This document shows positions 31,605 through 41,417 of a DNA stretch of 64,000 nucleotides, piece by piece. The stretch's first letter is position 1; each line of letters opens with the position of its first letter. Under the pieces are notes generated by a model. That model saw only the letters and a list, made by a program, of their open reading frames with translations. It did no database searches and was not told the DNA's origin. The stretch spans positions 1,240,001 to 1,304,000 of the forward strand of contig NZ_MKEQ01000001.1 of the NCBI RefSeq assembly GCF_001875655.1. The letters run 5' to 3'. This stretch comes from Enterobacter hormaechei ATCC 49162 (lineage in GTDB: Bacteria > Pseudomonadota > Gammaproteobacteria > Enterobacterales > Enterobacteriaceae). Made by a program: the position numbers and the translations under genes.

Positions 31605-32300
31605 ATGTTCAGAAAATTAGCGGCAGAATGCTTTGGTACATTCTGGCTGGTGTTTGGTGGCTGCGGTAGCGCAGTACTGGCAGCCGCATTTCCGGAGTTA
31701 GGTATTGGCTTTGTCGGCGTCGCGCTGGCATTCGGTTTAACCGTATTAACCATGGCATTCGCCGTGGGGCATATTTCCGGTGGTCATTTCAATCCGGCCG
31801 TCACGTTAGGTTTATGGGCGGGCGGACGTTTCCCGGCGAAAGATATTATTGGCTATATTATTGCCCAGGTTATCGGCGGTATTATTGCCGCGGCGGTGTT
31901 GTACGTCATTGCCAGCGGAAAAGCCGGGTTTGATGCCGCGGCCAGCGGATTTGCGTCGAACGGTTTCGGTGAACACTCTCCAGGCGGCTACTCAATGCTG
32001 TCTGCTATCGTGATTGAAATTGTGCTCACCGCAGGTTTCCTGCTGGTGATCCACGGTGCCACGGACAAATACGCGCCTGCGGGCTTCGCCCCTATCGCTA
32101 TTGGTCTGGCGCTGACGCTGATCCACCTGATCTCCATTCCGGTGACCAACACCTCCGTTAACCCGGCGCGCAGCACCGCCGTCGCCATTTTCCAGGGCGG
32201 CTGGGCGCTTGAACAGCTGTGGCTGTTCTGGGTGATGCCAATTATCGGCGGTATTCTGGGCGGCGTGCTGTATCGCACCCTGCTGGAAAAACGCGATTAA
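31605..32300 (+). CDS. aqpZ: Aquaporin Z
   Basis: Started at [15 protein letters not shown] the protein is 231 residues, equal to E. coli AqpZ; the frame extends upstream without conservation. Six spans and two half-helices are seen with the paired NPA motifs [11 protein letters not shown] (near 63) and [11 protein letters not shown] (near 186). The constriction residues of water-selective channels appear present. It conducts water across the inner membrane. The 291 bases between ybjD and aqpZ hold no further gene. Confidence 0.97.
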   Translation: MFRKLAAECFGTFWLVFGGCGSAVLAAAFPELGIGFVGVALAFGLTVLTMAFAVGHISGGHFNPAVTLGLWAGGRFPAKDIIGYIIAQVIGGIIAAAVLYVIASGKAGFDAAASGFASNGFGEHSPGGYSMLSAIVIEIVLTAGFLLVIHGATDKYAPAGFAPIAIGLALTLIHLISIPVTNTSVNPARSTAVAIFQGGWALEQLWLFWVMPIIGGILGGVLYRTLLEKRD

Positions 32301-32315
32301 TTAAGTGCGGTCTGT

Positions 32316-32402
32316 AATGTCGGGTGGCGCTAAAGCTTACCCGACCTACGTTAGTGTGCACTTTGTAGGCCGGGTAAGGCGTAGCCGCCACCCGGCTTTT
32401 TT
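32316..32402. repeat. REP/BIME-type repeat between aqpZ and lysO
   Basis: Two inverted REP-like units are visible: GTCGGGTGGCGC...TTACCCGACCTACG and TGTAGGCCGGGTAAGGCGTAG...CCACCCGGC, then TTTTTTTG. BIMEs bind gyrase and IHF in E. coli; here the element may also end aqpZ transcription. Confidence 0.75.
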
Positions 32403-32476
32403 TGTAGCTTTACCTCACAGCCTTTATTGGGTAGTGTCTCTGGCGCTTAACTGTTACTCAAAAGGACCGGCTGTTC

Positions 32477-33376
32477 ATGTTCTCAGGACTCCTCATCATT
32501 CTCCTGCCCCTGATTGTGGGCTATCTTATTCCGCTGCGTCATGAATCGGCCTTAAAGCTAATTAATCGTTTTCTCAGCTGGATTGTTTACGTCATTCTGT
32601 TCTTTATGGGGATCAGCCTGGCCTTCCTGGATAATCTGGCGACGAACCTGCTTTCCATCCTGCATTATTCTGCGGTCACGGTAGTGGTTATTCTGCTGTG
32701 CAATATCGCCGCCCTGTTCTGGCTGGAACGCACTATTCCCTGGAAAAATCACCATCATCAGGAAAAACTCCCCTCCCGTATTGCGATGGCGCTGGAATCA
32801 TTAAAACTGTGCGGCGTGGTGGTACTCGGTTTTTTACTGGGGCTGACCGGCTGGGCATTTTTACAGCATGCAACGGAAGCCAGCGAATATACGCTTATTT
32901 TCCTGCTCTTCCTGATTGGTATTCAGTTGCGAAATAATGGCATGACGCTGAAACAGATTGTCCTTAACCGCCGGGGAATGATTGTTGCCGTTATCGTTGT
33001 GGCCAGCTCAATGGTGGGGGGCGTAATTAACGCCTTTATTCTCGACCTGCCGCTGAAAACCAGCCTGGCGATGGCGTCCGGGTTTGGCTGGTATTCGCTC
33101 TCCGGTATTCTGCTGACCGAATCGTTTGGTCCGGTCATCGGCAGCGCCGCCTTCTTTAACGATCTGGCCCGCGAGCTGATCGCCATTATGCTGATCCCCG
33201 GCCTGGTACGCCGCAGTCGCTCAACCGCGCTGGGCCTGTGCGGGGCCACCTCAATGGACTTTACCCTGCCGGTGTTACAGCGTTCGGGCGGGCTGGAAAT
33301 GGTCCCTGCCGCTATCGTCCACGGCTTTATTCTGAGCCTGCTGGTGCCCATTCTGATGGCGTTCTTCTCAGCCTGA
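32477..33376 (+). CDS. lysO: L-lysine exporter LysO
   Basis: The 299 residues equal E. coli LysO (YbjE, DUF340). About eight hydrophobic spans are visible, with the conserved GFGWYSLSGILLTESFGPVIGS and GATSMDFTLPVLQRSGG segments. It exports lysine and the toxic analogue thialysine across the inner membrane. In E. coli ArgP activates it; no site is claimed here. Confidence 0.95.
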   Translation: MFSGLLIILLPLIVGYLIPLRHESALKLINRFLSWIVYVILFFMGISLAFLDNLATNLLSILHYSAVTVVVILLCNIAALFWLERTIPWKNHHHQEKLPSRIAMALESLKLCGVVVLGFLLGLTGWAFLQHATEASEYTLIFLLFLIGIQLRNNGMTLKQIVLNRRGMIVAVIVVASSMVGGVINAFILDLPLKTSLAMASGFGWYSLSGILLTESFGPVIGSAAFFNDLARELIAIMLIPGLVRRSRSTALGLCGATSMDFTLPVLQRSGGLEMVPAAIVHGFILSLLVPILMAFFSA

Positions 33377-33410
33377 TACTGCTTTGGCGGTAGTGAACCT
33401 GCCGCCAAAA

Positions 33411-33506
33411 TTGCGCTAAATCAATAACCCTCCACTTAGTACAAGAAAGCACTTTTCTCTGTTGTGGCACAGGCATAACCTTAAACATGTATCTCAAATA
33501 TAACTT
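33411..33506 (+). promoter_or_regulatory. hcp promoter with FNR-like and NsrR-like sites
   Basis: TTGCG-CTAA-ATCAA at 33411-33424 matches eight of ten conserved FNR positions. AACATGTATCT and AAATATAACTT at 33484-33506, separated by one base, match 18 of 22 positions of the NsrR palindrome. If transcription starts near 33488, the FNR site sits at about -71 and the NsrR site covers the start, the arrangement known for E. coli hcp. Predicted control: on without oxygen and in the presence of nitric oxide. Confidence 0.55.
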
Positions 33507-33520
33507 TAACAGGTGTGATT

Positions 33521-35173
33521 ATGTTTTGTGTGCAATGTGAACAAACCATCCGTACCCCGGCAGGCAACGGCTGCTCTTACGCGCAGGGTATGTGCGGCAA
33601 AACCGCAGAAACGTCCGATCTTCAGGATCTGCTGATTGCGGCGCTGCAAGGCTTGTCCGCCTGGGCGTTTAAAGCCCGCGAGTATGGCATTGTCGATCAC
33701 TATGTCGACAGCTTTGCGCCGCGCGCATTTTTCTCCACGCTGACTAACGTTAACTTCGATTCTCCACGCATTGTGGGCTATGCCCGCGAAGCGATTGCCC
33801 TGCGTGAAGCCCTGAAAGCGCAGTGCCTGAATGCCGACGCCAGTGCCCGCGTGGACAACCCGATGGCGGAGCTACAGCTGGTGAGCGACGACCTGGGCGA
33901 GCTACAGCGCCAGGCCGCAGAATTCACCCCAAATAAAGACAAAGCGGCGATTGGCGAGAACATCCTCGGCCTGCGTCTGCTGTGCCTGTACGGCCTGAAA
34001 GGTGCTGCGGCCTACATGGAGCACGCGCACGTTCTCGGTCAGTACGACAACGCTATTTACGCCCAGTACCACAAAATCATGGCCTGGCTGGGCACCTGGC
34101 CTTCCGATATGAATGCCCTGCTTGAGTGTTCAATGGAAATCGGCCAGATGAACTTCAGAGTGATGAGCATTCTGGATGCCGGTGAAACCAGCACCTACGG
34201 TCACCCAACGCCGACGCAGGTCAACGTCAAAGCGACCGAAGGCAAATGCATCCTGATCTCCGGCCATGACCTGAAAGATCTCTACAACCTGCTGAAGCAG
34301 ACCGAAGGCACCGGCGTGAACGTTTATACCCACGGCGAAATGCTGCCCGCGCACGGCTACCCGGAGTTGCGTAAATTTAAACATCTGATCGGTAACTACG
34401 GCAGCGGCTGGCAAAACCAGCAGGTTGAATTTGCCCGCTTCCCTGGCCCGATTGTGATGACCTCTAACTGCATCATCGACCCGACCGTCGGCGCGTATGA
34501 CGACCGTATCTGGACCCGCAGCATCGTCGGCTGGCCGGGCGTGAGCCACCTTGAAGGCGACGATTTCGGTCCGGTTATCGCTCAGGCGCAGCAGATGGCA
34601 GGCTTCCCGTACAGCGAAATTCCGCACCTGATCACCGTTGGTTTTGGTCGTGAAACCCTGCTCGGTGCCGCAGATTCCCTGATTGACCTCGTCAGCCGTG
34701 AAAAACTACGCCACATCTTCCTGATCGGCGGCTGTGACGGCGCGCGCGGGGAACGTAACTACTTCACCGATTTTGCCACCCGCGTGCCGGAAGACTGCCT
34801 GATCCTGACCCTGGCCTGCGGTAAGTACCGTTTCAACAAGCTGGACTTCGGCGACATCGAAGGTCTGCCGCGCCTGGTGGATGCCGGTCAGTGTAACGAT
34901 GCGTATTCCGCCATCATTCTGGCGGTCACGCTGGCAGAGAAACTGGGCTGCGGCGTGAACGATCTGCCGCTCTCGCTGGTGCTCTCCTGGTTCGAGCAGA
35001 AAGCGATCGTGATCCTGCTCACCCTGCTCTCGCTCGGTGTGACCAACATTGTCACCGGGCCGACCGCGCCAGGCTTCCTGACGCCGGATCTGCTGGCCGT
35101 GCTGAACGAGAAATTTGGTCTGCGTTCCGTGACCAATGTTGAAGATGATATGAAGCAACTGCTGAGTGCGTAA
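33521..35173 (+). CDS. hcp: Hydroxylamine reductase / hybrid cluster protein
   Basis: Started at MFCVQCEQT the protein is 550 residues as in E. coli; an ATG two codons upstream is also in frame. The N-terminal cysteines follow C-X2-C-X11-C-X6-C, the spacing of Hcp from facultative anaerobes. Residues for the Fe-S-O hybrid cluster lie in [24 protein letters not shown] and [13 protein letters not shown]. It acts as a nitric oxide reductase and S-nitrosylation factor with electrons from Hcr. It is ten bases upstream of hcr. Confidence 0.97.
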   Translation: MFCVQCEQTIRTPAGNGCSYAQGMCGKTAETSDLQDLLIAALQGLSAWAFKAREYGIVDHYVDSFAPRAFFSTLTNVNFDSPRIVGYAREAIALREALKAQCLNADASARVDNPMAELQLVSDDLGELQRQAAEFTPNKDKAAIGENILGLRLLCLYGLKGAAAYMEHAHVLGQYDNAIYAQYHKIMAWLGTWPSDMNALLECSMEIGQMNFRVMSILDAGETSTYGHPTPTQVNVKATEGKCILISGHDLKDLYNLLKQTEGTGVNVYTHGEMLPAHGYPELRKFKHLIGNYGSGWQNQQVEFARFPGPIVMTSNCIIDPTVGAYDDRIWTRSIVGWPGVSHLEGDDFGPVIAQAQQMAGFPYSEIPHLITVGFGRETLLGAADSLIDLVSREKLRHIFLIGGCDGARGERNYFTDFATRVPEDCLILTLACGKYRFNKLDFGDIEGLPRLVDAGQCNDAYSAIILAVTLAEKLGCGVNDLPLSLVLSWFEQKAIVILLTLLSLGVTNIVTGPTAPGFLTPDLLAVLNEKFGLRSVTNVEDDMKQLLSA

Positions 35174-35183
35174 GGAGTAATTC

Positions 35184-36152
35184 ATGACCATGCCAACCTC
35201 ACAATGTCCGTGGCGGATGCAGGTTCATCACATCCATCAGGAGACGCCGGATGTGTGGACGCTGTCGCTGCTGTGCCATGACTACTACCCGTACCGCGCA
35301 GGCCAGTATGCGCTGGTCAGCATACGCAATTCGGCGGATACGCTGCGCGCCTACACGATCTCCTCCACGCCGGGCGTGAGCGAATATATTACGCTCACCG
35401 TCCGTCGGATTGATGACGGCGCAGGCTCCCGGTGGCTGACCCGGGACGTGAAGCGCGGGGATTACCTCTGGCTGTCTGACGCGCAGGGCGAGTTTACCTG
35501 TGACGACAAGCCGGAAGATAAATTCCTGCTGCTGGCGGCGGGTTGTGGCGTGACGCCGATTATGTCGATGCGTCGCTGGCTGGCGAAAAACCGTCCGCAG
35601 GCCGACGTGCAGGTCATCTTCAGCGTACGTTCCCCGGAAGATGTCATTTTTGCTGAAGAATGGCGCAACTATCCGGTAACGCTGGTCGCGGAAAATAATG
35701 CCACGCATGGCTTTGTCGCGGGCCGTCTGAGCCGTGAACTGCTGCAAAGCGTACCGGATATTGCGAACCGCACCGTGATGACCTGCGGCCCGGCGCCATA
35801 CATGGAGATCGTGGAGAAAGAAGTGAAAGCGCTCGGCGTGACGCGCTTTTTCAAAGAGCAGTTTTTCACACCGGTCGCGGAAGCGGCGACCAGCGGGATG
35901 AAGTTCACGAAGCTGCAACCGACGCAGACCTTCTTTGGCCGCGTGGGCACCACGCTGCTTGAAGCGCTGGAAAGCAACAACGTACCGGTGGTGGCGGCCT
36001 GTCGTGCCGGGGTGTGCGGTTGCTGTAAGACCAAAGTGGTTTCCGGTGAATATACGGTCACCAGCACCATGACGCTGACCGACGCCGAAATTGCAGAGGG
36101 TTATGTGCTGGCGTGTTCATGCCATCCACAGGGCGATCTTGTTCTGGCATAA
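35184..36152 (+). CDS. hcr: NADH oxidoreductase of Hcp
   Basis: The 322 residues match E. coli Hcr. An FAD-binding domain (LRAYTISSTPG near 49) and an NAD domain (LLAAGCGVTPIMSM near 112) are followed by a C-terminal plant-type [2Fe-2S] ferredoxin (CRAGVCGCCKTKV with a later C in VLACSCHPQGD). It passes electrons from NADH to Hcp. Co-transcribed with hcp. Confidence 0.97.
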   Translation: MTMPTSQCPWRMQVHHIHQETPDVWTLSLLCHDYYPYRAGQYALVSIRNSADTLRAYTISSTPGVSEYITLTVRRIDDGAGSRWLTRDVKRGDYLWLSDAQGEFTCDDKPEDKFLLLAAGCGVTPIMSMRRWLAKNRPQADVQVIFSVRSPEDVIFAEEWRNYPVTLVAENNATHGFVAGRLSRELLQSVPDIANRTVMTCGPAPYMEIVEKEVKALGVTRFFKEQFFTPVAEAATSGMKFTKLQPTQTFFGRVGTTLLEALESNNVPVVAACRAGVCGCCKTKVVSGEYTVTSTMTLTDAEIAEGYVLACSCHPQGDLVLA

Positions 36153-36169
36153 ACTGTCGCTGTTCTTCC

Positions 36170-36386
36170 GCAGGCCCGGTAAGCGTCAGCGCTACCGGGC
36201 TTTTTTGCCCGTGCAGGCCAGCTCATTTGCCTTTCGAACCCCTGTAGGCCCGGTAAGCGTCAGCGCCACCGGGCTTTTTTGCCCGTGCAGGCCAGCTCAA
36301 TTGCCTTTCGAACCCCTGTAGGTCCGGTAAGCGTCAGCGCCACCGGGCTTTTTTGCCGGGTGGCACTACGTTTACCCGGCCTACGT
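36170..36386. repeat. Three tandem REP-like units (74-bp period) ending in a BIME
   Basis: The unit beginning AGGCCCGGTAAGCGTCAGCG starts at 36172, 36246 and 36320, an exact 74-bp period, and each contains an inverted pair GCCCGGT/ACCGGGC followed by TTTTTT. The intervening 40-odd bases (with GTGCAGGCCAGCTCA) are almost identical between the first two. The last copy runs into a further REP arm GCCGGGTGGCAC...CCCGGCCTACG. Any copy could act as the hcr terminator. Confidence 0.85.
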
Positions 36387-36654
36387 TGAGCCTACTGCCT
36401 GTACGACAGTGAACTTATTTAAGGACTCACTATGCAAGACATTTCATTTCTAAGCTGCCTGTACGGCAGTGAACGAAAGCCATTAGTTCAGAGAGCGATG
36501 GCGTGTTTTCTAAGCTGCCTGTACGGCAGTGAACGCAGGTTGTCGAGCCACTCCGCCTCGGCCTCCTTTCTAAGCTGCCTGTACGGCAGTGAACCTTCTT
36601 GTTGTTAATGTCGGTCTTAACCATCATTTCTAAGCTGCCTGTACGGCAGTGAAC
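36387..36654 (-). CRISPR. CRISPR array 2, type I-F repeat: four intact repeats plus one degenerate, four 32-bp spacers
   Basis: Perfect 28-bp repeats identical to those of array 1 lie at 36447-36474, 36507-36534, 36567-36594 and 36627-36654. A degenerate repeat at 36387-36414 has eight altered bases at its left end or near it and one inside (GTACGACAG), and is spaced by exactly 32 bases. The leader is on the right, so the spacers nearest 36626 are the newest. A frame running through repeats and spacers is an artefact of the 60-bp period. No cas genes are in the window. Confidence 0.96.
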
Positions 36655-36785
36655 CATAACAATCTACACCTATCACCTTGTCAGATAAAGAATTCCCCTA
36701 AAAATCTCTCAAAAACCCTTTTTTACCACTTACCATTCAGCACAATAAAATCAACCACTTAAAACCCACCAATAAAAAAGGGTCC
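36655..36785 (-). promoter_or_regulatory. Leader of CRISPR array 2
   Basis: AAACCCTTTT begins 58 bases from the array and AGCACAATAAAA 84 bases away, matching array 1. The inverted repeat ACCCTTTTTT (36715-36724) and AAAAAAGGGT (36774-36783) brackets the block. The remaining sequence between the shared blocks has diverged, so these are conserved functional parts rather than a recent duplication. Confidence 0.75.
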
Positions 36786-36818
36786 GCGGTCCCCTTCCTG
36801 CATTCCAGCATCCAGCAT

Positions 36819-36926
36819 TCACTTCCACGCCGGGCCTTTCCCCAGCGCAAACCGCACAGCCCCTGAAAACGCCAGCATCAACCCGCCGACGGCAAGGGGT
36901 AAAAAGAGTTTGCCAAAATCGTCGTG
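36819..36926 (-). pseudogene. Broken ORF: C-terminal 35 codons of a small membrane protein
   Basis: Reading minus from 36926, an open frame without a start runs HDDFGKLFLPLAVGGLML... to GKGPAWK and TGA at 36821-36819, preceded by TAG. The segment has the look of a real transmembrane helix and basic tail. A frame with ATG at about 36940 (MKSYSTT) covers the same DNA one base out, as expected after a frameshift. I do not recognise the parent gene. The remaining bases from 36927 to 37119 hold the poxB promoter region. Confidence 0.35.
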
Positions 36927-37119
36927 CTATAGCTTTTCATTAATAGCGTTCAAAAAACACATAACCCGTTGAAATGATATCTGTTTTCATCCAGTCGATG
37001 ACCAGATCATGCTGAATAATCGCGCAGAAAACCACTTTTAACTGATGGGTATTGAGCAGGCAATACAGTCACTTTCTTCTAAGCTTGTAAGCGATATCAC
37101 ATAAAGGAGATGGACAACC

Positions 37120-38838
37120 ATGAAACAAACCGTGGCTGCATACATAGCGAAAACCCTTGAGCAGGCTGGCGTAAAGCGTATCTGGGGCGTCACCGGCGAT
37201 TCCCTGAACGGACTCAGCGATAGCCTCAACAAGATGAAGACCATTGAATGGATGCCCACCCGCCATGAAGAGGTCGCCGCCTTCGCCGCAGGTGCCGAAG
37301 CGCAGCTTACGGGCGAACTCGCCGTCTGTGCGGGATCCTGTGGACCAGGAAACCTGCATCTCATCAACGGCCTGTTCGACTGCCACCGCAACCACGTGCC
37401 GGTGCTGGCGATTGCGGCTCACATTCCGTCATCCGAAATCGGTAGCGGCTATTTTCAGGAGACACATCCGCAGGAGCTGTTCCGTGAATGCAGCCACTAT
37501 TGCGAGCTGGTGTCGTCGCCGGAGCAGATCCCGCAGGTGCTGGCGATAGCCATGCGTAAAGCGGTCCTGAATCGCGGCGTTTCGGTGGTTGTACTGCCAG
37601 GAGACGTGGCGCTGAAGGCCGCCCCTGAAACCGCCACCACCCACTGGTACTCTGCGCCACAGCCAACCATTACCCCTGCCGATGAAGAGCTGAAAAAGCT
37701 GGCGCAACTGCTGCGATACTCCAGCAATATCGCCCTGATGTGCGGCAGCGGATGCGCTGGCGCACATACAGAATTGGTAGAATTTGCCGGCAAGCTGAAA
37801 GCGCCAATTGTTCACGCCCTGCGCGGGAAAGAGCACGTTGAGTACGATAACCCGTACGACGTCGGCATGACCGGGCTGATCGGTTTTTCCAGCGGCTTCC
37901 ATACCATGATGAACGCCGATACGCTGATCCTGCTCGGCACCCAGTTCCCGTACCGCGCGTTCTACCCGACGGATGCCAAAATTATCCAGATCGACATTAA
38001 CCCCGGCAGCATTGGCGCGCACAGCAAGGTGGATATGGCGCTTATCGGCGATATTAAATCCACCCTCGCCGCCCTGCTGCCGCTGCTGGAAGAAAAAACG
38101 GACCGCAAATTCCTCGATAAAGCCCTGAGCGACTATCGTGATGCGCGCAAGGGGCTGGACGATCTCGCCAAACCGAGCGATAAAGCCATCCACCCGCAGT
38201 ATCTGGCGCAGCAGATCAGCCACTTCGCCGACGACGATGCCATCTTCACCTGCGACGTGGGCACCCCCACCGTCTGGGCCGCACGCTATCTGAAAATGAA
38301 CGGCAAACGTCGCCTGCTTGGGTCGTTCAACCATGGCTCGATGGCCAACGCCATGCCCCAGGCGCTGGGCGCAAAAGCGACGGCACCGGAACGTCAGGTG
38401 GTGGCGATGTGCGGCGACGGCGGGTTCAGTATGCTGATGGGAGATTTCCTGTCAGTGGCGCAGATGAAGCTGCCGTTGAAAATCGTGGTCTTTAACAACA
38501 GCGTACTGGGCTTCGTGGCGATGGAGATGAAGGCCGGGGGCTACCTCACGGACGGCACCGAGCTGCATGACACCAACTTCGCCCGCATCGCCGAGGCCTG
38601 CGGCATCACCGGCATTCGGGTAGAGAAAGCCTCCGAGGTGGACGACGCCCTGCAACGCGCCTTCGCCATCGACGGCCCGGTGCTGGTGGACGTGGTGGTC
38701 GCCAAAGAAGAGCTGGCGATCCCGCCTCAAATCAAGCTGGAACAGGCCAAAGGTTTTAGCCTCTACATGCTGCGCGCTATCATCAGCGGGCGCGGTGATG
38801 AAGTGATCGAACTGGCAAAAACCAACTGGCTCAGGTAA
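37120..38838 (+). CDS. poxB: Pyruvate:quinone oxidoreductase (pyruvate oxidase)
   Basis: The 572 residues equal E. coli PoxB. The N-terminal thiamine-diphosphate PYR domain includes [17 protein letters not shown]; the central FAD domain and the C-terminal PP domain follow, with the ThDP motif [15 protein letters not shown]...FNNSVLGF. The extreme C-terminus forms the lipid-binding amphipathic helix. It converts pyruvate to acetate and CO2 and reduces ubiquinone at the inner membrane, mainly in stationary phase (RpoS dependent in E. coli). An AAGGAG site precedes the start. Confidence 0.97.
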   Translation: MKQTVAAYIAKTLEQAGVKRIWGVTGDSLNGLSDSLNKMKTIEWMPTRHEEVAAFAAGAEAQLTGELAVCAGSCGPGNLHLINGLFDCHRNHVPVLAIAAHIPSSEIGSGYFQETHPQELFRECSHYCELVSSPEQIPQVLAIAMRKAVLNRGVSVVVLPGDVALKAAPETATTHWYSAPQPTITPADEELKKLAQLLRYSSNIALMCGSGCAGAHTELVEFAGKLKAPIVHALRGKEHVEYDNPYDVGMTGLIGFSSGFHTMMNADTLILLGTQFPYRAFYPTDAKIIQIDINPGSIGAHSKVDMALIGDIKSTLAALLPLLEEKTDRKFLDKALSDYRDARKGLDDLAKPSDKAIHPQYLAQQISHFADDDAIFTCDVGTPTVWAARYLKMNGKRRLLGSFNHGSMANAMPQALGAKATAPERQVVAMCGDGGFSMLMGDFLSVAQMKLPLKIVVFNNSVLGFVAMEMKAGGYLTDGTELHDTNFARIAEACGITGIRVEKASEVDDALQRAFAIDGPVLVDVVVAKEELAIPPQIKLEQAKGFSLYMLRAIISGRGDEVIELAKTNWLR

Positions 38839-38876
38839 AACATTTCACAAGACCTCTTAAATTAAAGGGATGTGAA

Positions 38877-39878
38877 ATGATTGATTTACGTAGTGATACC
38901 GTTACCCGTCCGGGCCGTGCCATGCTCGAAGAGATGATGGCCGCCCCGGTCGGGGACGACGTCTACGGCGATGACCCGACGGTCAACGAACTCCAGCGTT
39001 ATGCGGCAGAACTGAGCGGTAAAGAAGCCGCCCTGTTCCTGCCCACTGGCACGCAGGCTAACCTGGTGGCGCTGCTCAGCCACTGCGAGCGCGGCGAAGA
39101 GTATATCGTCGGCCAGGGGGCGCATAACTACCTGTACGAAGCTGGCGGTGCGGCGGTGCTCGGCAGCATCCAGCCACAGCCGATTGATGCCGCGCCGGAC
39201 GGCTCCCTGCCGCTGGATAAAGTCGCGGCAAAAATCAAAGCCGACGATATTCACTTCGCCCGCACCAAACTGCTCAGCCTCGAAAACACCCATAACGGTA
39301 AAGTCCTGCCGCGCGAATACCTCAAGGCCGCATGGGACTTTACCCGCGAGCGCAAGCTCGGCCTGCACGTTGACGGCGCACGAATCTTTAACGCCGTGGT
39401 GGAGTATGGCTGCGAGCTGAAAGAGATCACCCAATATTGCGACTCGTTCACCATTTGCCTTTCTAAAGGTCTGGGTACGCCGGTGGGCTCTCTGCTGGTG
39501 GGCAATGCGGACTACATCAGGCGCGCCAACCGCTGGCGTAAAATGACCGGCGGCGGCATGCGTCAGGCGGGTATTCTGGCGGCTGCCGGACTCTACGCCC
39601 TGAAAAATAACGTGTCTCGCCTGAAAGACGATCACGACAATGCGGCGTGGATGGCAACGCAGTTGCGTGAAATCGGCGCTGATGTCATGCGTCACGACAC
39701 TAACATGCTGTTTGTGCGCGTGGGAGACGAGCATGCTGCCGCGCTGGGCGAATTTATGAAGGCCCGTGGCGTGCTGATCAACGCCTCCCCGGTCGTGCGA
39801 CTGGTGATGCATCTTGACGTTAACCGTGAGCAGTTGACCGAGGTGGTGAAACACTGGCAGGCGTTTTTACAGCGTTAA
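38877..39878 (+). CDS. ltaE: Low-specificity L-threonine aldolase
   Basis: The 333 residues match E. coli LtaE. It is a fold-type I PLP enzyme with the Schiff-base lysine in [16 protein letters not shown] (near 197) and the start [13 protein letters not shown] typical of threonine aldolases. It cleaves threonine and allo-threonine to glycine and acetaldehyde. It lies 38 bases after poxB and 10 bases before ybjT, so these three are likely co-transcribed. Confidence 0.96.
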   Translation: MIDLRSDTVTRPGRAMLEEMMAAPVGDDVYGDDPTVNELQRYAAELSGKEAALFLPTGTQANLVALLSHCERGEEYIVGQGAHNYLYEAGGAAVLGSIQPQPIDAAPDGSLPLDKVAAKIKADDIHFARTKLLSLENTHNGKVLPREYLKAAWDFTRERKLGLHVDGARIFNAVVEYGCELKEITQYCDSFTICLSKGLGTPVGSLLVGNADYIRRANRWRKMTGGGMRQAGILAAAGLYALKNNVSRLKDDHDNAAWMATQLREIGADVMRHDTNMLFVRVGDEHAAALGEFMKARGVLINASPVVRLVMHLDVNREQLTEVVKHWQAFLQR

Positions 39879-39888
39879 GGAGCATAGC

Positions 39889-41325
39889 GTGCCGCAACGT
39901 ATTCTGGTGCTCGGCGCCAGCGGGTATATCGGTCAGCATCTGACCACGGCGTTAAGCCAGCAGGGGCACCAGGTGCTGGCAGCGGCACGCAACACTGAGC
40001 GCCTGCAAAAGCGACATTTGCCTGGCGTGACCTGTCACAACGTTGACCTTAACTGGCCGAAGGAGCTTCCTGCGCTGCTCGAAGGGGTCGATACGCTTTA
40101 CTATCTTGTTCACAGCATGGGCGAAGGCGGCGATTTTATCGCCCACGAGCGTCAGGTGGCGATGAACGTCCGCGATGCGTTGCTGCAAACGCCGGTGAAG
40201 CAGGTGATCTTCTTAAGCTCGCTCCAGGCGCCTGAACACGAGCAGTCCGACCATCTGCGGGCCCGCCAGCTGACGGCCGACACATTGCGCAGCGCTAATA
40301 TACCCGTTACCGAACTGCGGGCGGGGATCATCGTCGGCGCGGGTTCCGCCGCGTTCGAAGTGATGCGCGATATGGTCTACAACCTGCCAGTGCTGACGCC
40401 CCCGCGCTGGGTACGCTCGCGCACCACGCCGATTGCGCTGGAGAATTTACTCCACTATCTGGTGGCATTGCTGGATCACCCGGCGGAGCAGCATCGCGTG
40501 CTGGAAGCCGCTGGCCCTGAAGTGCTGAGCTACCAGGCGCAGTTCGAACATTTTATGCGGGTCAGCGGGCGCCGCCGCTGGCTTATCCCCGTCCCCTTCC
40601 CAACCCGCTGGATTTCAGTGTGGTTTTTGAATGTGATCACCTCGGTTCCCCCGACGACCGCCAAAGCGCTGATCCAGGGGCTGAAGCACGATCTGCTGGC
40701 GGACGATCGCGCGCTGCGTACGCTGATCCCTCAGGAACTGATCCGCTTCGACGACGCGGTACGCAACACGCTCAAAGAGGAAGAGAAGCTGGTCAACTCC
40801 AGCGACTGGGGCTACGACGCGCAGGCCTTTGCCCGCTGGCGGCCCGAGTACGGCTATTACCCGAAACAGGCGGGCTGCACGGTAAAAACCTCTGCCAGCC
40901 TTCACGCGCTGTGGGAGGTGGTGAACCAGATCGGCGGCAAAGAACGCTATTTCTTCGGCAATATCCTCTGGCAAACGCGCGGCGCGCTGGATCTGCTGGT
41001 CGGTCACCGGCTGGCAAAAGGTCGCCCGGCGCATCCGTACCTTCAGGTGGGCGATGCTGTTGATAGCTGGAAGGTGATTATTGTCGAGCCAGAAAAACAG
41101 CTGGCGCTGCTGTTTGGCATGAAAGCACCGGGGTTAGGTCGGCTTTGCTTTACGCTGAAGGACAAAGGCGACCATCGTGAACTGGACGTTCGGGCATGGT
41201 GGCATCCGCACGGAATGCCGGGTCTGTTTTACTGGTTGCTGATGATCCCGGCACACCTGTTTATCTTCCGCGGAATGGCGAAACGGATTGCGCAACTGGC
41301 AGAACAAAAGCAGGAAGGTAAGTAA
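39889..41325 (+). CDS. ybjT: NAD(P)-binding SDR-like inner-membrane protein YbjT
   Basis: This 478-codon frame uses GTG with an AAGGAG site eight or so bases upstream. The N-terminal half is an extended short-chain dehydrogenase fold with the Rossmann motif [13 protein letters not shown] and [12 protein letters not shown]. The C-terminal half is DUF2867-like, ending in a hydrophobic segment [22 protein letters not shown]. coli YbjT has 476 residues. Function unknown. Confidence 0.93.
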   Translation: MPQRILVLGASGYIGQHLTTALSQQGHQVLAAARNTERLQKRHLPGVTCHNVDLNWPKELPALLEGVDTLYYLVHSMGEGGDFIAHERQVAMNVRDALLQTPVKQVIFLSSLQAPEHEQSDHLRARQLTADTLRSANIPVTELRAGIIVGAGSAAFEVMRDMVYNLPVLTPPRWVRSRTTPIALENLLHYLVALLDHPAEQHRVLEAAGPEVLSYQAQFEHFMRVSGRRRWLIPVPFPTRWISVWFLNVITSVPPTTAKALIQGLKHDLLADDRALRTLIPQELIRFDDAVRNTLKEEEKLVNSSDWGYDAQAFARWRPEYGYYPKQAGCTVKTSASLHALWEVVNQIGGKERYFFGNILWQTRGALDLLVGHRLAKGRPAHPYLQVGDAVDSWKVIIVEPEKQLALLFGMKAPGLGRLCFTLKDKGDHRELDVRAWWHPHGMPGLFYWLLMIPAHLFIFRGMAKRIAQLAEQKQEGK

Positions 41326-41417
41326 ATAAAACGCTTTTTCTTTCACCTTTCCCATTGCAACACATCGTAATTCACGAAAGAATGCGCACGAAATTCTTTT
41401 CAACACAGTGGATTGTT

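Noticed and set aside
21203..36386. Possible cas genes between the two arrays
   Set aside because: Every gene in this stretch other than the 150-codon ORF is a recognised core gene; the 150-codon protein lacks features of Cas proteins and is far too small for Cas1, Cas2-3 or Cas8f.
36430..36657. Open frame through CRISPR array 2 giving repeated VHCRTGSLE units
   Set aside because: The 60-bp period keeps the frame open; the repeat in the predicted protein is just the translated CRISPR repeat.
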